NCBI GenBank assembly: GCA_030549175.1
Contig: JAUKUA010000001.1
Coordinates: forward strand, 4,216,001-4,280,000
Direction of reading: 5' to 3'
DNA length: 64,000 bases
Origin: Lasiosphaeris hirsuta
Taxonomy: Eukaryota; Ascomycota; Sordariomycetes; Sordariales; Lasiosphaeriaceae
In this document: positions 47,101 through 59,520 of the stretch, in pieces
How positions within the stretch are numbered: position 1 is the first letter of the stretch
How the letters are laid out: the number at the start of each line of letters is the position of its first letter
Notes under the pieces: generated by a model
Database searches by the model: none
Told to the model about the DNA's origin: nothing
What the model saw: the letters and a program-made list of their open reading frames with translations, nothing else
Program-made: the position numbers and the translations under genes

Positions 47101-47876
47101 ATTTCGATGGAACCATCAGCGCGATGATGTGGGCTACTGACAATATCCTCGTTGCCGGCGGTAACATTACCATCAATAACACAGTCTCGACCTTTCTCGC
47201 CAAGTATGACGCCGGTACACAGACCTGGGACAGCTATCCGGGCTCAAGCCAGCTTCCCGGGCCAGTAACAGCTCTCACGGCCGGCACAAGCGACGGGAGT
47301 GAAGTCTGGGCTACTGGACTTGCCCCCAACGGCACCATTTACCTAATGAAATCCGATGGCTCAAACTGGCGACCCGCTAGCCAGTCTTTCGAGGCCGGTA
47401 CAGATATTCGTGGCCTCCAGGTCTTCTCGCTCACCTCATCCCACGACTCAACGCCAACCGTTGGCTCAAACGAAGCGCTTGTGCTCACCGGGTCCATTGT
47501 GCTCCCCAACTTCGGGTCTGCATCGGCGGTGATCTTCAATGGCACGAGCTTCGAACCTTATGCCCTCACCACCAACTCGGGGAACACCGCAGGCACAATC
47601 ACGCACATATTCACAGAACAGAATAACTTCTTCACCTCCAGCAGTGGCAAGCTCCCACTTGTGTTCATCGTGCTGATTGGCCTGGGTATATCTCTGGCTT
47701 TGATGCTACTCATCGTCCTCGCCGGTCTATTCCTCGATAGGCTTCGCAAGAAGCGAGAGGGCTACATCCCGGCTCCAACCTCCATGTACGATCGAGGTAG
47801 TGGCATGCAGCGGATACCACCCCATGAGCTGCTCGAGAGCTTGGGCAAAGGTCGACCCGGTGTACCCCACGTGTGA
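44163..47876 (+). CDS. RAX2: RAX2-like cortical polarity marker
   Basis: A single exon of 1237 residues, start ATG at 44163. A signal-anchor-like N-terminus (hydrophobic stretch SPFSFFLTLSSLAA, about 17-30) is followed by a large extracellular region. That region contains repeated beta-rich blocks such as VYVGGNF, IIFGGSF, LYVGGSF and VYVGGSF, the Kelch-like repeats of the RAX2 family, and many N-glycosylation sequons. One transmembrane segment lies at about 1163-1190. A short cytoplasmic tail (LDRLRKKREGYIPAP...) ends at PHV. Rax2 marks old growth sites at the cortex and, with Rax1, guides bud or hyphal-tip site choice in yeasts; filamentous roles are inferred. The absence of any intron in 3.7 kb contrasts with the other genes here. 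Confidence 0.95.
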   Translation: MRLPFRRRQAAHTPRLSPFSFFLTLSSLAASPTTAITFTPAPPANLDLSQLGRVALAGDFTGISLYQFEEQTERPFNTNGSESLLAQMPNGAFASVVNTDATIQTMCTFVRKDGTLEGVVIAGNFTSLEGQRSMAIALFDPNKSTVTKLDGLSGQVKAVLCDKESDTVYVGGNFVGENSTNAIAWVGADGWTNLPFAGFNGPVTSITKASNGHIIFGGSFTGLGNATAPSTPDGQVINLSAASITSGSSTTTQGFSDPKNIICKTSGVDGVGNTWLLQDNTPGFWQASLNFGFQPTKLRLYNTHQGGKGTKTWRFTALPISGIMNFTYIDPATGRNASCTSECPLSNDPSVTFQDFHFVNVIGMDAFRVDISAFYGNGGGLNGIELFGDDIFSYAINGFNEPTCSGLGFPSTATKTGPWVVTPSHSSTSEYLTAQLTSPITENSASIVFTPDIRESGHYSVNMYTPGCIQDDTCSSRGQILITGQMTADPTKSQPIDQELYQTNNFDKYDQIYFGTIDASSGSFRPQITMTPLAGQSLSNMTFVAQRVGFTLINSTGGLNGLYEYTPGAIVNASDFTKSAFNRLGASFATGSAVNALATSGDTTFVAGNFSSPTVRNIIAMKGNDATTQSLDGGLNGEVESMFSNGSSLYVGGSFTGTLDNNVQGLSNVAVYDTENNTWSPLGAGVDGKVLRVVGMTLNITGSTPEVVVSVSGEFDQLHAFGNNPAVPTTGFGIWVPSQSNWLENLDLPVQSINGVLSTSILDAPGGISLYAGSLSSAALGASGVASLGNTLGRFPVKVRAPTNSSGTGTLTKRADLSTDSTVSGVVTGAFDMSGGRNLTILGGHFTAAASNGSTINNLLLLDGLNKDEISGVGSQIDSNSTFVALAVQGDLLFAGGQVTGTVNGARINGLITYNLASKSFNTQPPVLSGGNGTVSSIAVRTSTGDVYVGGSFTLAGSLGCPGICAFSTGSSRWNQAGQNFDGTISAMMWATDNILVAGGNITINNTVSTFLAKYDAGTQTWDSYPGSSQLPGPVTALTAGTSDGSEVWATGLAPNGTIYLMKSDGSNWRPASQSFEAGTDIRGLQVFSLTSSHDSTPTVGSNEALVLTGSIVLPNFGSASAVIFNGTSFEPYALTTNSGNTAGTITHIFTEQNNFFTSSSGKLPLVFIVLIGLGISLALMLLIVLAGLFLDRLRKKREGYIPAPTSMYDRGSGMQRIPPHELLESLGKGRPGVPHV

Positions 47877-49179
47877 GGAGGGGCTGAGAAAGAGAAGACA
47901 TGCATCATTGGGTATCTGGCTTGACTGGCGTTTGCTACGGTAGGGAAGGGGTCAAAAGGGGGACTTTATACCACTGGTTTAGGCGTTTGGGAGACATGCG
48001 GACAGTATCTCTGAGACCGACACGACAAGCCTGTTAGAGTTTGTGTGCCGGGTACCATCACCACCGGCTGCGACTACAGAGACGACGAAAAGATGGATGA
48101 TTGGGGGACTAATAATCACATGCTAGAGGTGTGTGTACGATGAATTGGGGGATTTTGTCCGCATTTCTTTTCTCTTCTTTTTCACAAGACTCGGGTTTTT
48201 TCACGATCTTATGATCCCTTTTTATTCATAATGTTTAACTTCCACCATTGTCTTATTTATCCCATTGTGGCAACAGTCGGAGCTTGGTCCCTCCGTCCGC
48301 CTATTAGGGGCATCGCCCCAGCAATAAAGCCTTTTCTTGTCTTGTCATGTTGAATTTTTCGAACTGAGGACACATCCTCGACACTGATTGCTACATGCAT
48401 TCATATATCCCTTTCTTCGTTCTGCATTCTGAGAGAGCCATCAAGGCCCCCCGTCGTCAAGAGCAAAGGGGGGCCTCAGGAGGGTGGATTTAGAGAAAAG
48501 GAGCTTCTCTGTAGATTAGTAGCTGTAGCAGGGACTTATTCTTTTGCAGGAGCGAAAAAAAAAAATACGAAGAGAATTAGCCGCTTATCTAACCTTTTCC
48601 TGCTACTATTTGTTTTTTTGGTGCTCTTGGGTATATATGTATCAAGCATAGTGTAGATACTTACTCAGTACACGGCGAGTACGTCATGATGGTTCTCGTG
48701 GGGCATAACGCGCAGAACTCCTCCCTCACCGGGCAACAGTATGTATCAGTGAGTGACACTTGTCACAGTATACCTGCTTATCATTACATGGGTAAGGAAG
48801 GTTCAACAATCTCTATCACATTTCGATTGTGCTCGGCCCCTCAAAACACACATCATCATGAGCATCAAGAGTACCGCTCTGCCACCCTAAACACCCCCAA
48901 CAGAGCCTAACTGGGCGGAAAGATCAACATGAGACATAGGTATCCGTTTTTGGAGCAGGAGGCTCACTCCTCAAGAGGGCTTCGTCGCTCCGGTGGAAGC
49001 CCCCACGCTACGGGCTGTTTCGGTTCGCCTCGTATCCGGCACCCAAATGCTAACTGCTGGACAACTACGCGTGGTCTTGCGATAGCCGCCCAAGCTTACT
49101 TGAGGCGTGGGTCCCGTAGGCAATTTCTTGCCAAGGCGAAGGTGATTGAGTGGCATGGGACTTCAAGGACTGCAGTGGC

Positions 49180-49211
49180 AAAAAAAAAAAAAAAAAAAAA
49201 GGGGGGGGGGA
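49180..49211. repeat. Compound homopolymer A21G11
   Basis: A run of 21 A directly followed by 11 G, in intergenic DNA. Confidence 0.9.
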
Positions 49212-52200
49212 GGTGAACGGGAATGTAGGAGTTCGCCCGAGTTGGCTTGGATGAGTGTGTTGGCGTGGCTGGGGGGTCTTGGGGCGGGATGAGACACGGA
49301 GGCGCGCTGCTGGGTATGGGGTATTTTTGTGGCCAGGCGGCAGCATTCTTTGTCAGGGAAGACTGGTTGATGAGGATGGCGAGTACCCTGGCGCACGAAA
49401 GTTGAGGCTGTATCGACCGCATCGTGACGTGAGAAGCAAAGAGACATGGCGGTGGGATTGGATTAGACGAAGCCTCTGAAGTGAGGCGGTATGCTTGTAG
49501 GACTATCGTCGCGCGATTCGTCTTTGGTCTGATCGGTTTGGAGCCTGGGCATTCCTCGGGTTGAAGGTGATCTCCGGACCATGACATACTTGGAGGGCTA
49601 TCTATTCAACCCCGGCGCAAGAGACTAGTATCTATCTGTTCACGACTGACAAGGGAGACTGGCGCCCACCCAATCTTCCCTACGTAGCTTGCCTTAACTT
49701 AGGTGCTCAACCACTACTTGTAGTATCCGAAACATCAACCGAATTAATGCCGTCTAAGGACGCTAGGTGAGTATCTGTTCCCCCGACAGTACTAGCCATC
49801 GCGCAGAGAAATATAGACCTGCGCCCCAATGATCGTGTTTACTATACTCAAGCCCTGTCGAGTAGCTCCCATACTATCTTGACCATCCCTAGGGCTACTG
49901 GGGCTAGAGCCGATGGTGCAGACCAACAGAAAAACAACAACAGCTACCCCTGTCCACAACACCGTGATAGCCTCGTGCTCTCTGTTCCTAGGTGTAGCGT
50001 TCTACGACTCCGCGGAGGAATTGTCATGTACAAAACCGCGAGTAGGCACAGAAGTGGCATGTCGTGTTACAGCGGCTACCAGATCTAGACTCATCGACTG
50101 GCCGGCGACCGAGATATGATACGGCTACGCATCAAGCCTGATGTAGCTTTCCAGCGGTGAAGCTGCAAGATACTAGAGGAAGTATGAGCTATCCGTGTTG
50201 CCTCGCCCGAATATTTGTCGTGTCTAGTCTCACCGAGGCCAAGTTTGGTCCTCCCTACGCAGCATTCCCCTTGCTCTGCACCGCGTTAAGGGCAATTGGG
50301 TTATGTTTTGAGTAACCGCTCTGGGAGAGATAGCGGTGAGCTCTTTTGCTGTAAATAAGGGGCTAGATGGCACAGCAACGTCGCCGTGATACCAAACTTC
50401 GGCGGCTCAGCGGGCATGCGGCCTGGTTTCAGCCCAGCGTCTCTTGTTGGGAGAGTTGGGAGAGACTGTGAACCAAGAGCGAGACCGGAGATCCTGCAAT
50501 GATAAGCATGACATACCGCGACTTTTCGCACCAACAGGGACAACACGGCAGAATTTGAACATGCCACATCTCAAGAGGGCACACAAAACAGCAATGAAAT
50601 TGCTTACCAGCCCCGCGCCACCCTGATGGCGGTTGTGGTACAGTACCTAGGACGTTGTGCGGTTCCTGCATCACCGCCTCAGGCCATCGTCATTCTGCTC
50701 AGGCGCAAATCCTTCCCTCAGTCTGCTTGAGGGCGCGGGGGGGGAGGGGCGATGGCCAGATCTGTTGCCTGCCGAGCAGCAACAGCGAAAAGGGCCACGA
50801 ACAAGTCCGTAGGCGTTCTGGGCCCGCTAGAACGTCGAGCCACGAGGCAATCGTACGAGTTTTCCTTGGTCTTCCTTGATATGTTTTTGGTAGTTGACGA
50901 CGCCTCATCCAACAGCCTCGCATCGCACTTGCTGCCGCTGACGCCAGAGGCGCACGACGACGATGTCAGGCTGAAGATACTCACCCTCTTGAAGGCGGAT
51001 GGGATGTAAGTGTCTTGGTGCATTAGCCTGCTCCCGTGTATGCAGCTTGGGCTTGGTTGACTTGAGCGTGCAGTTAAGTGTGTCGTTTCGTGTGCGGTGC
51101 ATTTGTGCAAGATAGCCCCCAACAAATGATTTTGTGTCAGTGAGGCGGTGTGTATGTGGGCGTGCCATGTACGATGTGCAAGTATGGGCGGCAGAAGGGA
51201 GTGCGGGAGCGGCTGGGAGGTCGAATGGGAGATGCAGCGCTCAGGAGCAGAGAAAAGGGAAGCTGGCGATGGAAGCTTGGAAGCTTGGAAGCTCGCCCGG
51301 ACCAAGGGGCACTGTCAGCTGTACCGGGGAAATCAAGAATCAGAAAACGCGAGGCTATGTGGATTTAGCTTTGCTTTGCTGTTTATTGGTGATTTCGAAA
51401 CCGATGAAGGTGAACGAACCCCTTGGACGTTGAAAGGGAACTGGAAGGATGGGGAGGGGCGACTAGACAGCCCCAGAATTGCGAGGGCGCGTTATCCAAG
51501 CCTTCCATAGGCTCTCGTTATTAGGGGTTAGTATCAGTATTAGGGGTCCTCCAGGGGTCAAGCAGATGGCAATCTGGGGGCCCAAGGCCGTTAGACATGG
51601 GAATTTGGAAATACGATCCCCACAGAACAGCCTGAGGACTCGCAGAGACTCGGACAAAAACAGGAAATGACCCCCCCCCCTGAAGCTGTGTATCCCGGGC
51701 TCGCTCAATTCCAAACCCAAGGCACCTGCCCTCTCCTCCTTAGTAGGTAGGCAAGCATACCCAAGGTACCTACCCTCACCGAAGAGGAAGGACCAAGCCA
51801 ATTGGACAGGGCTGACAATAAGGTTGTATTCGTATGAGATCATCCTTCGTTTCAGAATGCACGCCCTAGCTTATCTGGTGCGGCAAGTACGACAACCGAA
51901 GAAAAACACAACACCCTATTAATCATAGAATGCTTAGTAGTAGTACACGTGTGTTCTCCTGGTAAAGGTTGACCAACTTTGCCCATTTTTCCTTGGACGA
52001 CTCGGGCAATTGGGCTGCCTGCCGGTGGGAGCTGGTGGGGTGGTTGTACCGAGTACGAGGGATGGGCTCGGCGGGAGTCGTTAGCAATGAAAGCTGCAAG
52101 AGAGGGGGGTGAACGCAGCGAAGCTCCTCCCGCCCCGAGCGGAAATTCTGGGGCGGGACGGTGTTGGACTTGTTCCCTTCTCATGCATCACTGGGCTAAT

Positions 52201-55200
52201 TACGGGCCGCACACTCTAAATCAGAGCGCTATCTACTTTTCGCTTGGAATTGGGATTCCGCTCTAATCCCCGACTTTGCCGCTGAAGGTTTTATTGTCTT
52301 ATTTTATTTACTCGCTCAATTCATCCTGCTCATTTTCGTCATTTTGCAGAGTGCAGACGATTGAGCTTGGTGGCAAGTGGGGCGGGCATGGGTTGGATGC
52401 CTTGGATGCACCCCCCTGATTGACAGGGGGTTCGGAACCGAATCAGCCACCAACGCCAATGATGTCATACTGCATGCACTAATTCGACGGTCTACGACTT
52501 CACGCCATTGATAACGCATAACCACAGCTCTCACTCTCGCCTTTCTTGGTTTTTACCACAGCCTCTCCGTGTCGTTATCGTCAACCGCGTCTCGGCTGAT
52601 AAGCCTCACCACGATCTCTGGATTAATGATAGCTACCGGCTCGATAAGAAGTTGAGCGTGTGCGGCTCGTTGTGGTTAGGCAAGACACCAAAGAGGACAA
52701 AAGCGACGTGGTGGAGGTCGGTGAGCAAATGCATGGCGAACAACTGCAGCTGCCCCTCCCCGGTGACGTGACCAGGTCCCTCCCATACTGCATTGCACAT
52801 CTTGACTCTCTCCAATCCCTCTCTACCTCCCTCTCCTGCCTTCCACAGCTGGCAGCGACAGCCATCGGCAATTTGCAATCATCATCACTCGATTTCGCCA
52901 ACGGCCCTACCCTGCAGTATTACACTGCCTCTACTAGCCCTGCACTGATCCGCAAAAATACTGAGGGAGTAAGAGGCAACGGCCGCCTTCCCTATTAGTC
53001 GCCGTAGGGCTCCTCGGCTTCCCTGCGGTGCCTGTCTTGAGCCGTGCCCCGCGTGCCCTCTTAGGTGGACGGAGCTAGAGCCTGGGCAGGACCCTGAAGA
53101 TCAGTCTGCAGTGGGGCCATTGGAGCGCGCCTGTTCTGCAAGATGGGGAGGATGGCGCGCTTCCCAACCAAGCCCTGTTCTGTCCGGCCTTCTCGGCCCC
53201 CGCCTAATCGGTCCTGAATGCGGTCTATGCTATCTGCCCTCAGCAAGGTTCGCAATCCCATTCCTGCCCGTCTTACCAGTCGCAGCCGTGCAAAACTCTC
53301 TCATACTCTGTATGGAACCCTCGCTAGCACACAGTGTGCTGCGTCGACTGGCCTCCGCACACATCCAGTGTCCACACAGGTCGAACGGATGAACCCTAAA
53401 GTGACCCCTCATTCAAGCCTAATTGGGCCCGTTGTCACCAACCCTTGTGCGGCGACGTCATTGGCGGGGCCCGGCTGGCTCCCACCTGGAGCGTCTCTGG
53501 TCTCTAAGCACGGCGTGACGTTATTCAATCCCATCGCGTCCGTGAGCTCTTACTCGCCAGCGCTCTCGTGTCCCGGCATGCCCCGGCATGCCTCGCCTGC
53601 CACTCACCCACTGCACACCACTCCAAGGGCCCCGATCACAGTTTGAGCGCAAAATACTGGGCCTGCGTGGGCTGGCGCGGGAAGCTACACAACGCGGCCG
53701 AACAAAACAGCGACGGCACTATCTACACTTAGCAGGTGCTTCTTCGACCCCGCCATTCCACCCTCTCTTACTTGCCCCTCGCCCATCCCTCAGCATCGCC
53801 CAGCACATCCATGTGCGTCACAATTGTCGAATTGGATTCCAACCTGGCCTGGCTTGCTTACCCCCCTCTCGCACCCCGTCACCCTGTCTAGCTGATCAAG
53901 GCCAAGCGGTCTGTCACCTCACACTTGGAACGAGTCGAGTGGAAGTCCTGCATATCAAACTCTGAGAGAGACGGGAGCGAAGAGTGGCAGGACTCCTCCC
54001 GCCCCGCGGTGCCAGTATCCAATATCGGCACAAATTGGCCATGACGAAGGGCGTCTCCCGCAATAACGGACAAGGTGAATTATGTTATCGCCTTCATCAC
54101 GTGCCTGCCTAAGCACACCACCACCTTCTCTGCGACAGCCTGCATCTTTGGCCCACACCTCCGAGGGTCTGCCTCATCAACCCCGGCCGAGGGCCGGGCT
54201 AGAAACAATGCCGCCGCCGATCAAGACCGGCAGCCGTTCCAGCAGTACATGCTTGTGTCATAACTGTTCGCTTCCTAGGGCAATGATGGACAATACCCTA
54301 GTCAGGGCCAAACCTGGCCCACGAGTTTACAAAGTAGGTCGTCCCTGTAAGTCTTACTGTAAGTCGGCGCTGTCCACTGATGTGCGCGCTTTGAAACATC
54401 GACGGCAGGAGGACAGGCAAAAAATGATGGGCAGGGCCCCGCAACCCTAGCACGGCGACCCTAGCGGTCTAGGGACCTCCTGGACGTCGCCAGCTGTTCA
54501 CTTTTTGACGCTTTTGATGTCAGCCAAGACCCTGCTGGGTAAAATTGTCTCACCCGAGACCGGTTCATGCCATGGTGCCATGGAAAGGGGTCCTCTCCGC
54601 CCACGGAGCAAAAAGTTTTGAGAGTACCTTGCAGGGGGGGGCTTTCCGTGCCTTCTCTTGCTCACTTATGCTATGTACATTTTTACATTGCCGGCTGTGG
54701 CAGTGCCTCACTCTGGGGTCCTTGGGGGTGTAGCGGAAAGCGGGAAAGCATGGCAAACGTAGATCTCCTGCTGCTTCCGGTCGTCCACGCTACGTAAGGT
54801 AAGGTAGGTAGTATATAGCGTTGCGTATGGGTATACAACCCCGACAGCACCTTGCTGCCAGCCCATACGCCACCCCGTTTTCATCCCCTGGCCCCTCCTT
54901 TTCGAAAAGCGGGGCCAGCATAGTACAGGAGCGAACGAGCGGCTGGGAAATGCTGCTGCCTCTACAACGTAGCTTTTTTTTCTCCCTCGCCTCCTTGCGA
55001 TGGGTGGATGTGTGTGGCCCGTGTGCATGCGTGTGTGTGCGTGTGTGTGTCCGCGCCCACCGCCTCCTGAACAGCTAGCTATCCTGATGGATGAAAACTC
55101 ATATCTTGGCACGCCTGTACATGCCTCCATACCTGCTTTCCCCGCGAAGGCGTAAATCCGGCGTGTTATGCGATGTGGAGATACATAGGGGGAAAAGGCC

Positions 55201-56297
55201 TCGAAAGTGAGGCGAAGCTCCTAGCTTAGTAGTTGGTGGGCAAAACAGCAATGTCTCTGATTCTGTTTTGCGGTGTTTCCCTGCCCTAATAGCGTCTAAT
55301 AGCATGTGTGTGCATGCATAGCAGGCGAGCCAAGCAAGGTGGACATCGGCCAGCAGCCGCAGGGTTCAACAATACTACGCACTATGGGAGGGGACGACGC
55401 AAACCGGGACTCTACTCGAGGAGTGCAGTCTTCGGGGGCGGCGACTTCACGGGCGGCGCGCATTACCTAACCATCTCAAGCCGGCACACGACGTACGTAC
55501 ATATACACATTAGGCGGACAGGTCATCTATTGGTGAATAATAAAACAAATATCACACCTGTCGCAACGCCGATCCCCCGCTCACTTGGGAGAGAGCCTTC
55601 GTTCGAGGCTCCGAGGTCCCAAGTGTGCCAGTCCAGTCCCCAAAAGGCCCTTCGAGATGATCGGCATCATATCCGTAGAGATGGAGAAGGAAAAAATCGG
55701 CGAAGCTGCCGCAGTCACAAGACGTTGCAGCCGCCGCCGTGGCTGCTGGGATCTGCTATCCATGGCTCGCGTGCAAAGGCAGAAGGGGTGCCAATTTGTT
55801 CTGAAACGCCGCCTATGTGAGATGAGATCAGTGGAGAATTCGGGACGTGGAGGGACGGAAGGAGTGGATAGACCTTGCAGAGTTGCGGTTCAATGAGCTG
55901 TCTGTCGAATGACGGTCGGTAGCAGCCTTCGTTGTGGGTGGACATTCCACTGCCAGCCGTCTTCCTGGGGAACTGGAGCACATCAGACGATGAGTAGAAA
56001 CTGTTTTGTTGCTTCTTGCCATTTGATACATGACGACGCGATCGTGATGACCATGATAGAGTAATAGTACATGATTAAGTTAACACCATTTTTGCGCCTC
56101 TTTGAGACTAAAAGCATCCCGTTGCCATCACATTAGATATAAGCCAATCCACCGGGTTGGGACGACATGAAATAAGACCTCCCACTTTTGTCATCGCTTT
56201 TCGCTTCGCGCGTTCGTCGTTCATCACAAGACAGTTACCAGATATCTACCATGCCGTCGCCCTGGGCCTAGCATTCGTGTTCGTTGTGTGCCCACCC

Positions 56298-56318
56298 AAA
56301 AAAAAAAAAAAAAAAAAA
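56298..56318. repeat. Poly-A tract (21)
   Basis: A run of 21 A on the plus strand, followed by TTTAAAAAA. Confidence 0.9.
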
Positions 56319-57130
56319 TTTAAAAAACTGACGATACGTGTTCTTCCCCTCCAAAGCTCCAGACCAACCGCCCGTTCCAAGGAAGAGGGAACAGCGTCAA
56401 GAGAACAAGCGTACAAGAAATGAGACCGCGCAAGTGACAGCACAGAAATAAACCGCTTGCCCGCTAGGGGGAGGAAGTGCTCAGCTCCCTCCATTCCTCC
56501 TGTCCCGTCCGTAGACCGGGAGAGAGAAGTGTGACCCAATGAGTTTATGATCCCAAAACGCCAATTCATGAGGGTATAATCGTCCAAAAGGGGGGCAGGC
56601 CTCCTCCACCTGCAACATGATACTGAATGCCCAACAATTCCCACGCCTCTTCACCCTTTTTGACCCACAAGAAGCTCCAAGACGGAGAACATGATTAAAA
56701 GTAATAAACCCTCCAACACTAAAAATGAGGACGAGACGATCGGATGAGGTAGATAAGCCATCGAGTTTATCGACAACAATGGTCGTCTGAACCTGAGCAT
56801 CCACACACGAACTTCTTCTATCAAAGCTTCCTTTGGATCGTCATTTAGATAGTCAAATTCGGAGCGGCGCGTCCGCTCCTTAGAATGTAGGGCCTCACGT
56901 GGAGAATTACCACAGAACGTGGGTCTCCGGTCTTTCGTAGTGAACCGAGGCAGACGTGATGTTTGTGCCGAAGTCGCACGAACAGTGGGGCATGGGTGGT
57001 ACGGATTGGGTGTAACGAGTGGCGAAGTCGTATGCGTCGAGGCATCAATTGAAGCAGGAGTAGCGAAGGGTAGGAATTAAAACGCCGTATTCTATCGTGA
57101 ATGTTGTGCAAGGTGGGAAAATTGCATTGG

Positions 57131-57148
57131 TTTTTTTTTTTTTTTTTT
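57131..57148. repeat. Poly-T tract (18) just past the C2H2 gene
   Basis: T18 on the plus strand, so A18 on the coding strand, about 30 bp after the stop codon of the minus-strand C2H2 gene. Confidence 0.9.
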
Positions 57149-57177
57149 GTGCACCAAGTTGGATGGGGCAGGCCGCG

Positions 57178-58466
57178 CTATTCCGAGTTGTGGTCTTCCG
57201 AGCCGGTTTCTGAAGGTGTCTCGCCCTGGCTTCTGTGTACTTTCTTGTGGCGACGAAGATTTGACACAACAGAGAAATTTCGACCACAGCCTTCGACTTC
57301 ACAGGAAAACGCTATTACACGATAATTAGCAAACGCGCAACGCTTTGGCGCAAGGAGCACTTACGCTTCTCCCCTGTGTGGCTGTACATGTGTGTTTGCA
57401 GAGAGCTTGGCCTAGTGAACCGCTTGTCGCACACCTTGCACTTATGCTTCTTTTGTGTGCTGGATGACACCTTTGAGCTGAATGATCCCATCATCGACTG
57501 TGGTGCTGGTGGCTGGTTGGATATCAGGCCCTGGGGCCGGGGCAGTGTCCGCCCCGAGAGCGACTCGATGTCCGAACCAGTTGTCGAGTAGTCGCTCACT
57601 GATCCACCGTCCACCGATCCGTAGTACCCACTGAAGCCCGCGGACGAAATGCTTGAGTTGGTCGAGTGTGCTGAAGGGAAGCCATATGAATCACCAGAAC
57701 CTCGTCCCCGTTGGCGCTGCAAATCATATATGTTTCGCGGTGTCTCCTGGCTCATGGTGAGCATCCCGTGACTTGCTTCGAGAGCATCTTGAAAGCTTCT
57801 TCTGTCATCTTGTGGCAGCCCTCTGCGATCATAGTCAGACAGCGAGATCCCCGGGAGACGCGTCCCGTCGTCGGCGGGGGGTCCTAGATCCATGAAGCTT
57901 GAGGCTACTGACTGCTGTGAATACCTTCTCGCGCTGTCTTCGCCCCCTAGGGCAAATGGTCCTCTCAACGGAGCTGGGGCATAGCCCAACTGATCATAGG
58001 GTGTTGGTGACGTCGCATATGTCGGATTCACAGGGGAAGCAGAGGTCGTGTAGGCGGATGTGTCGTAGGCAGCTGTCGTTGATGGGTGTTGTAAGCGGTT
58101 CAGACTGAGAAGATCCTGGGACATGGGGAGTAGGTCTTGCTGTCTATAGACGTCCGCTATAGGTGGGGTGCCAGCCGATGCGGCGGTCACGGGGAGCGAG
58201 GCGTAGGACGCCATCGAGGCACTGCTGCTGGTCCGGCTGCTGTGGTGATGCGGGTGCTTTGGGATGTTGAGATGTGGGAGGACGGTGTTCTCATGGCTGC
58301 CCCCGTAAAGGCTCGGATTCCCGCTATGGGGAGCTTGCCCCGTGGTGGATGATGGCTGAGCCCACGGGTTCGTAAAGTGAGGATGGCTAGAGTAGGAAGA
58401 CATGTTGTGATCGAAGCTCAAGGGTCCAAAGCGATGCTGATTAGCGTCTATGGTCATCGTCATCAT
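57178..58466 (-). CDS. Two-finger C2H2 transcription factor (FlbC-like)
   Basis: Two exons on the minus strand, 57365-58466 and 57178-57311, encode 411 residues; the intron is 53 bp (GTAAGT..TAG). A long polar region rich in Ser, Tyr, Pro and His (1 to about 335) is probably disordered. Two C2H2 fingers follow at the C-terminus. Finger 1 has C343, C346, H359 and H363. Finger 2 has C371, C376, H389 and H393, with C-x4-C spacing. The intron falls inside the TGEKP linker, so unspliced translation loses finger 2. The paired motif KRFTRPSSLQTHMYSH and RNFSVVSNLRRH matches my memory of the FlbC/FLB-3 group, which controls asexual development in Aspergillus and Neurospora. C2H2 identity is certain; the ortholog name is probable. 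The gene lies between 9.3 and 5.5 kb of gene-free DNA. Confidence 0.85.
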
Positions 58467-59520
58467 GAGTTGCGGCGGCGTGGTCGACGGTCAGCCTCTT
58501 CTCCAAGCTGACACCGAGGCTGAGATGGTCTTCGCTGTGGTGGAATAGGTGATGAATAGAGCGCGGGTAGTTGTGCTGATCAGACGCGGTATCCTTTTAG
58601 TTGGGTCGAACTTGAGAGAAGATCGGACTACGTCCAGAAGGAGGGATCAGCGTCCTCTTAAGTGTCCTTGAGGGTCTGACAAGATGGCATGCGGGAGCAC
58701 CCTGCGCCTGGGAGGATGGGAGTACCAGACTGCACGCTAGGACCAATCGGTTCTCCAACCTAAGCAGTCGTCTGAACGTTATTGCCCTTGGTCAGCGGGA
58801 CCGTGTGTGGAGACAGGACAAGACGCACGGGGGGGCACTCACAGCAACAAGCAACAAGCTGTGACGACTGTGGGCAGACTGATCGACGCTGGGTGCTGGT
58901 GCTGGAGGTGTCCCATCCAAGGGCGGCGGAACAGGGCGGATTGCCAATCAGGTTAGTGGGGGGGACGTATCCTGGGTGCGTCCTGGCGTCCTCCACACGG
59001 GACCAGGGCAGGGTTGGGGGTCGGGCGACGGCGTGAGTGCACTGCGTGCTGCTGCAGGCGAGATGGCAAGCCTCCCTTCGGTCGAGTACCGTGAACGTGT
59101 ACCGTGAGTACCGTGGGAACCGAACAAGCCAAGATCAGCAGGCCGATATCTTGTCAAGAGATCCGGCCGAGCTCGATGCGGGCCGGGGGAGTATCTGAGA
59201 TGAGCCTGCTGGTGTTTCCAGGGGAGGCCTGACTAGCAGGGCTTCACAGCTCACACGCCCAGGAGAGAGTCCGAAGGGGGACGTGCTGGATGACGATCCG
59301 GAGAATTAACGGTCAAATTTTGGCGTATAATTGCGCGATGGTGTCAGAGAAGGCTTGACTGCTGCGACTACTGCGAGTGCTGCGCGGCAGACGTGAGTGA
59401 GAAGAGCCGCCGTAGTTGCACACGGTTGCTTTTTGCTTGGTTGCTTTATCAAGCGAGCTTGGGGGGCCGGGGGTGGGGAGCGAAGCCCTTGAGAGACAGA
59501 CGGGGACCAGGCGAGACAGA

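Larger units (their letters stand above)
47877..57177. other. 9.3-kb gene-free interval
   Basis: The first kilobase is the T-rich 3' flank of RAX2. Beyond it I find no frame with coding composition, splice structure or motif, even though many short frames are open on both strands. Features seen are an A21G11 run (49180-49211), a (GGAAGCTT)-like triplet repeat near 51271-51292, an A21 run (56298-56318), a T18 run (57131-57148) and scattered TAGGTA/TACCTA motifs near 51.7, 54.8 and 60.1 kb. Confidence 0.55.

Noticed and set aside
50718..51305. 195-codon minus-strand frame
   Set aside because: Composition looks random and no family motif or intron signals are present.
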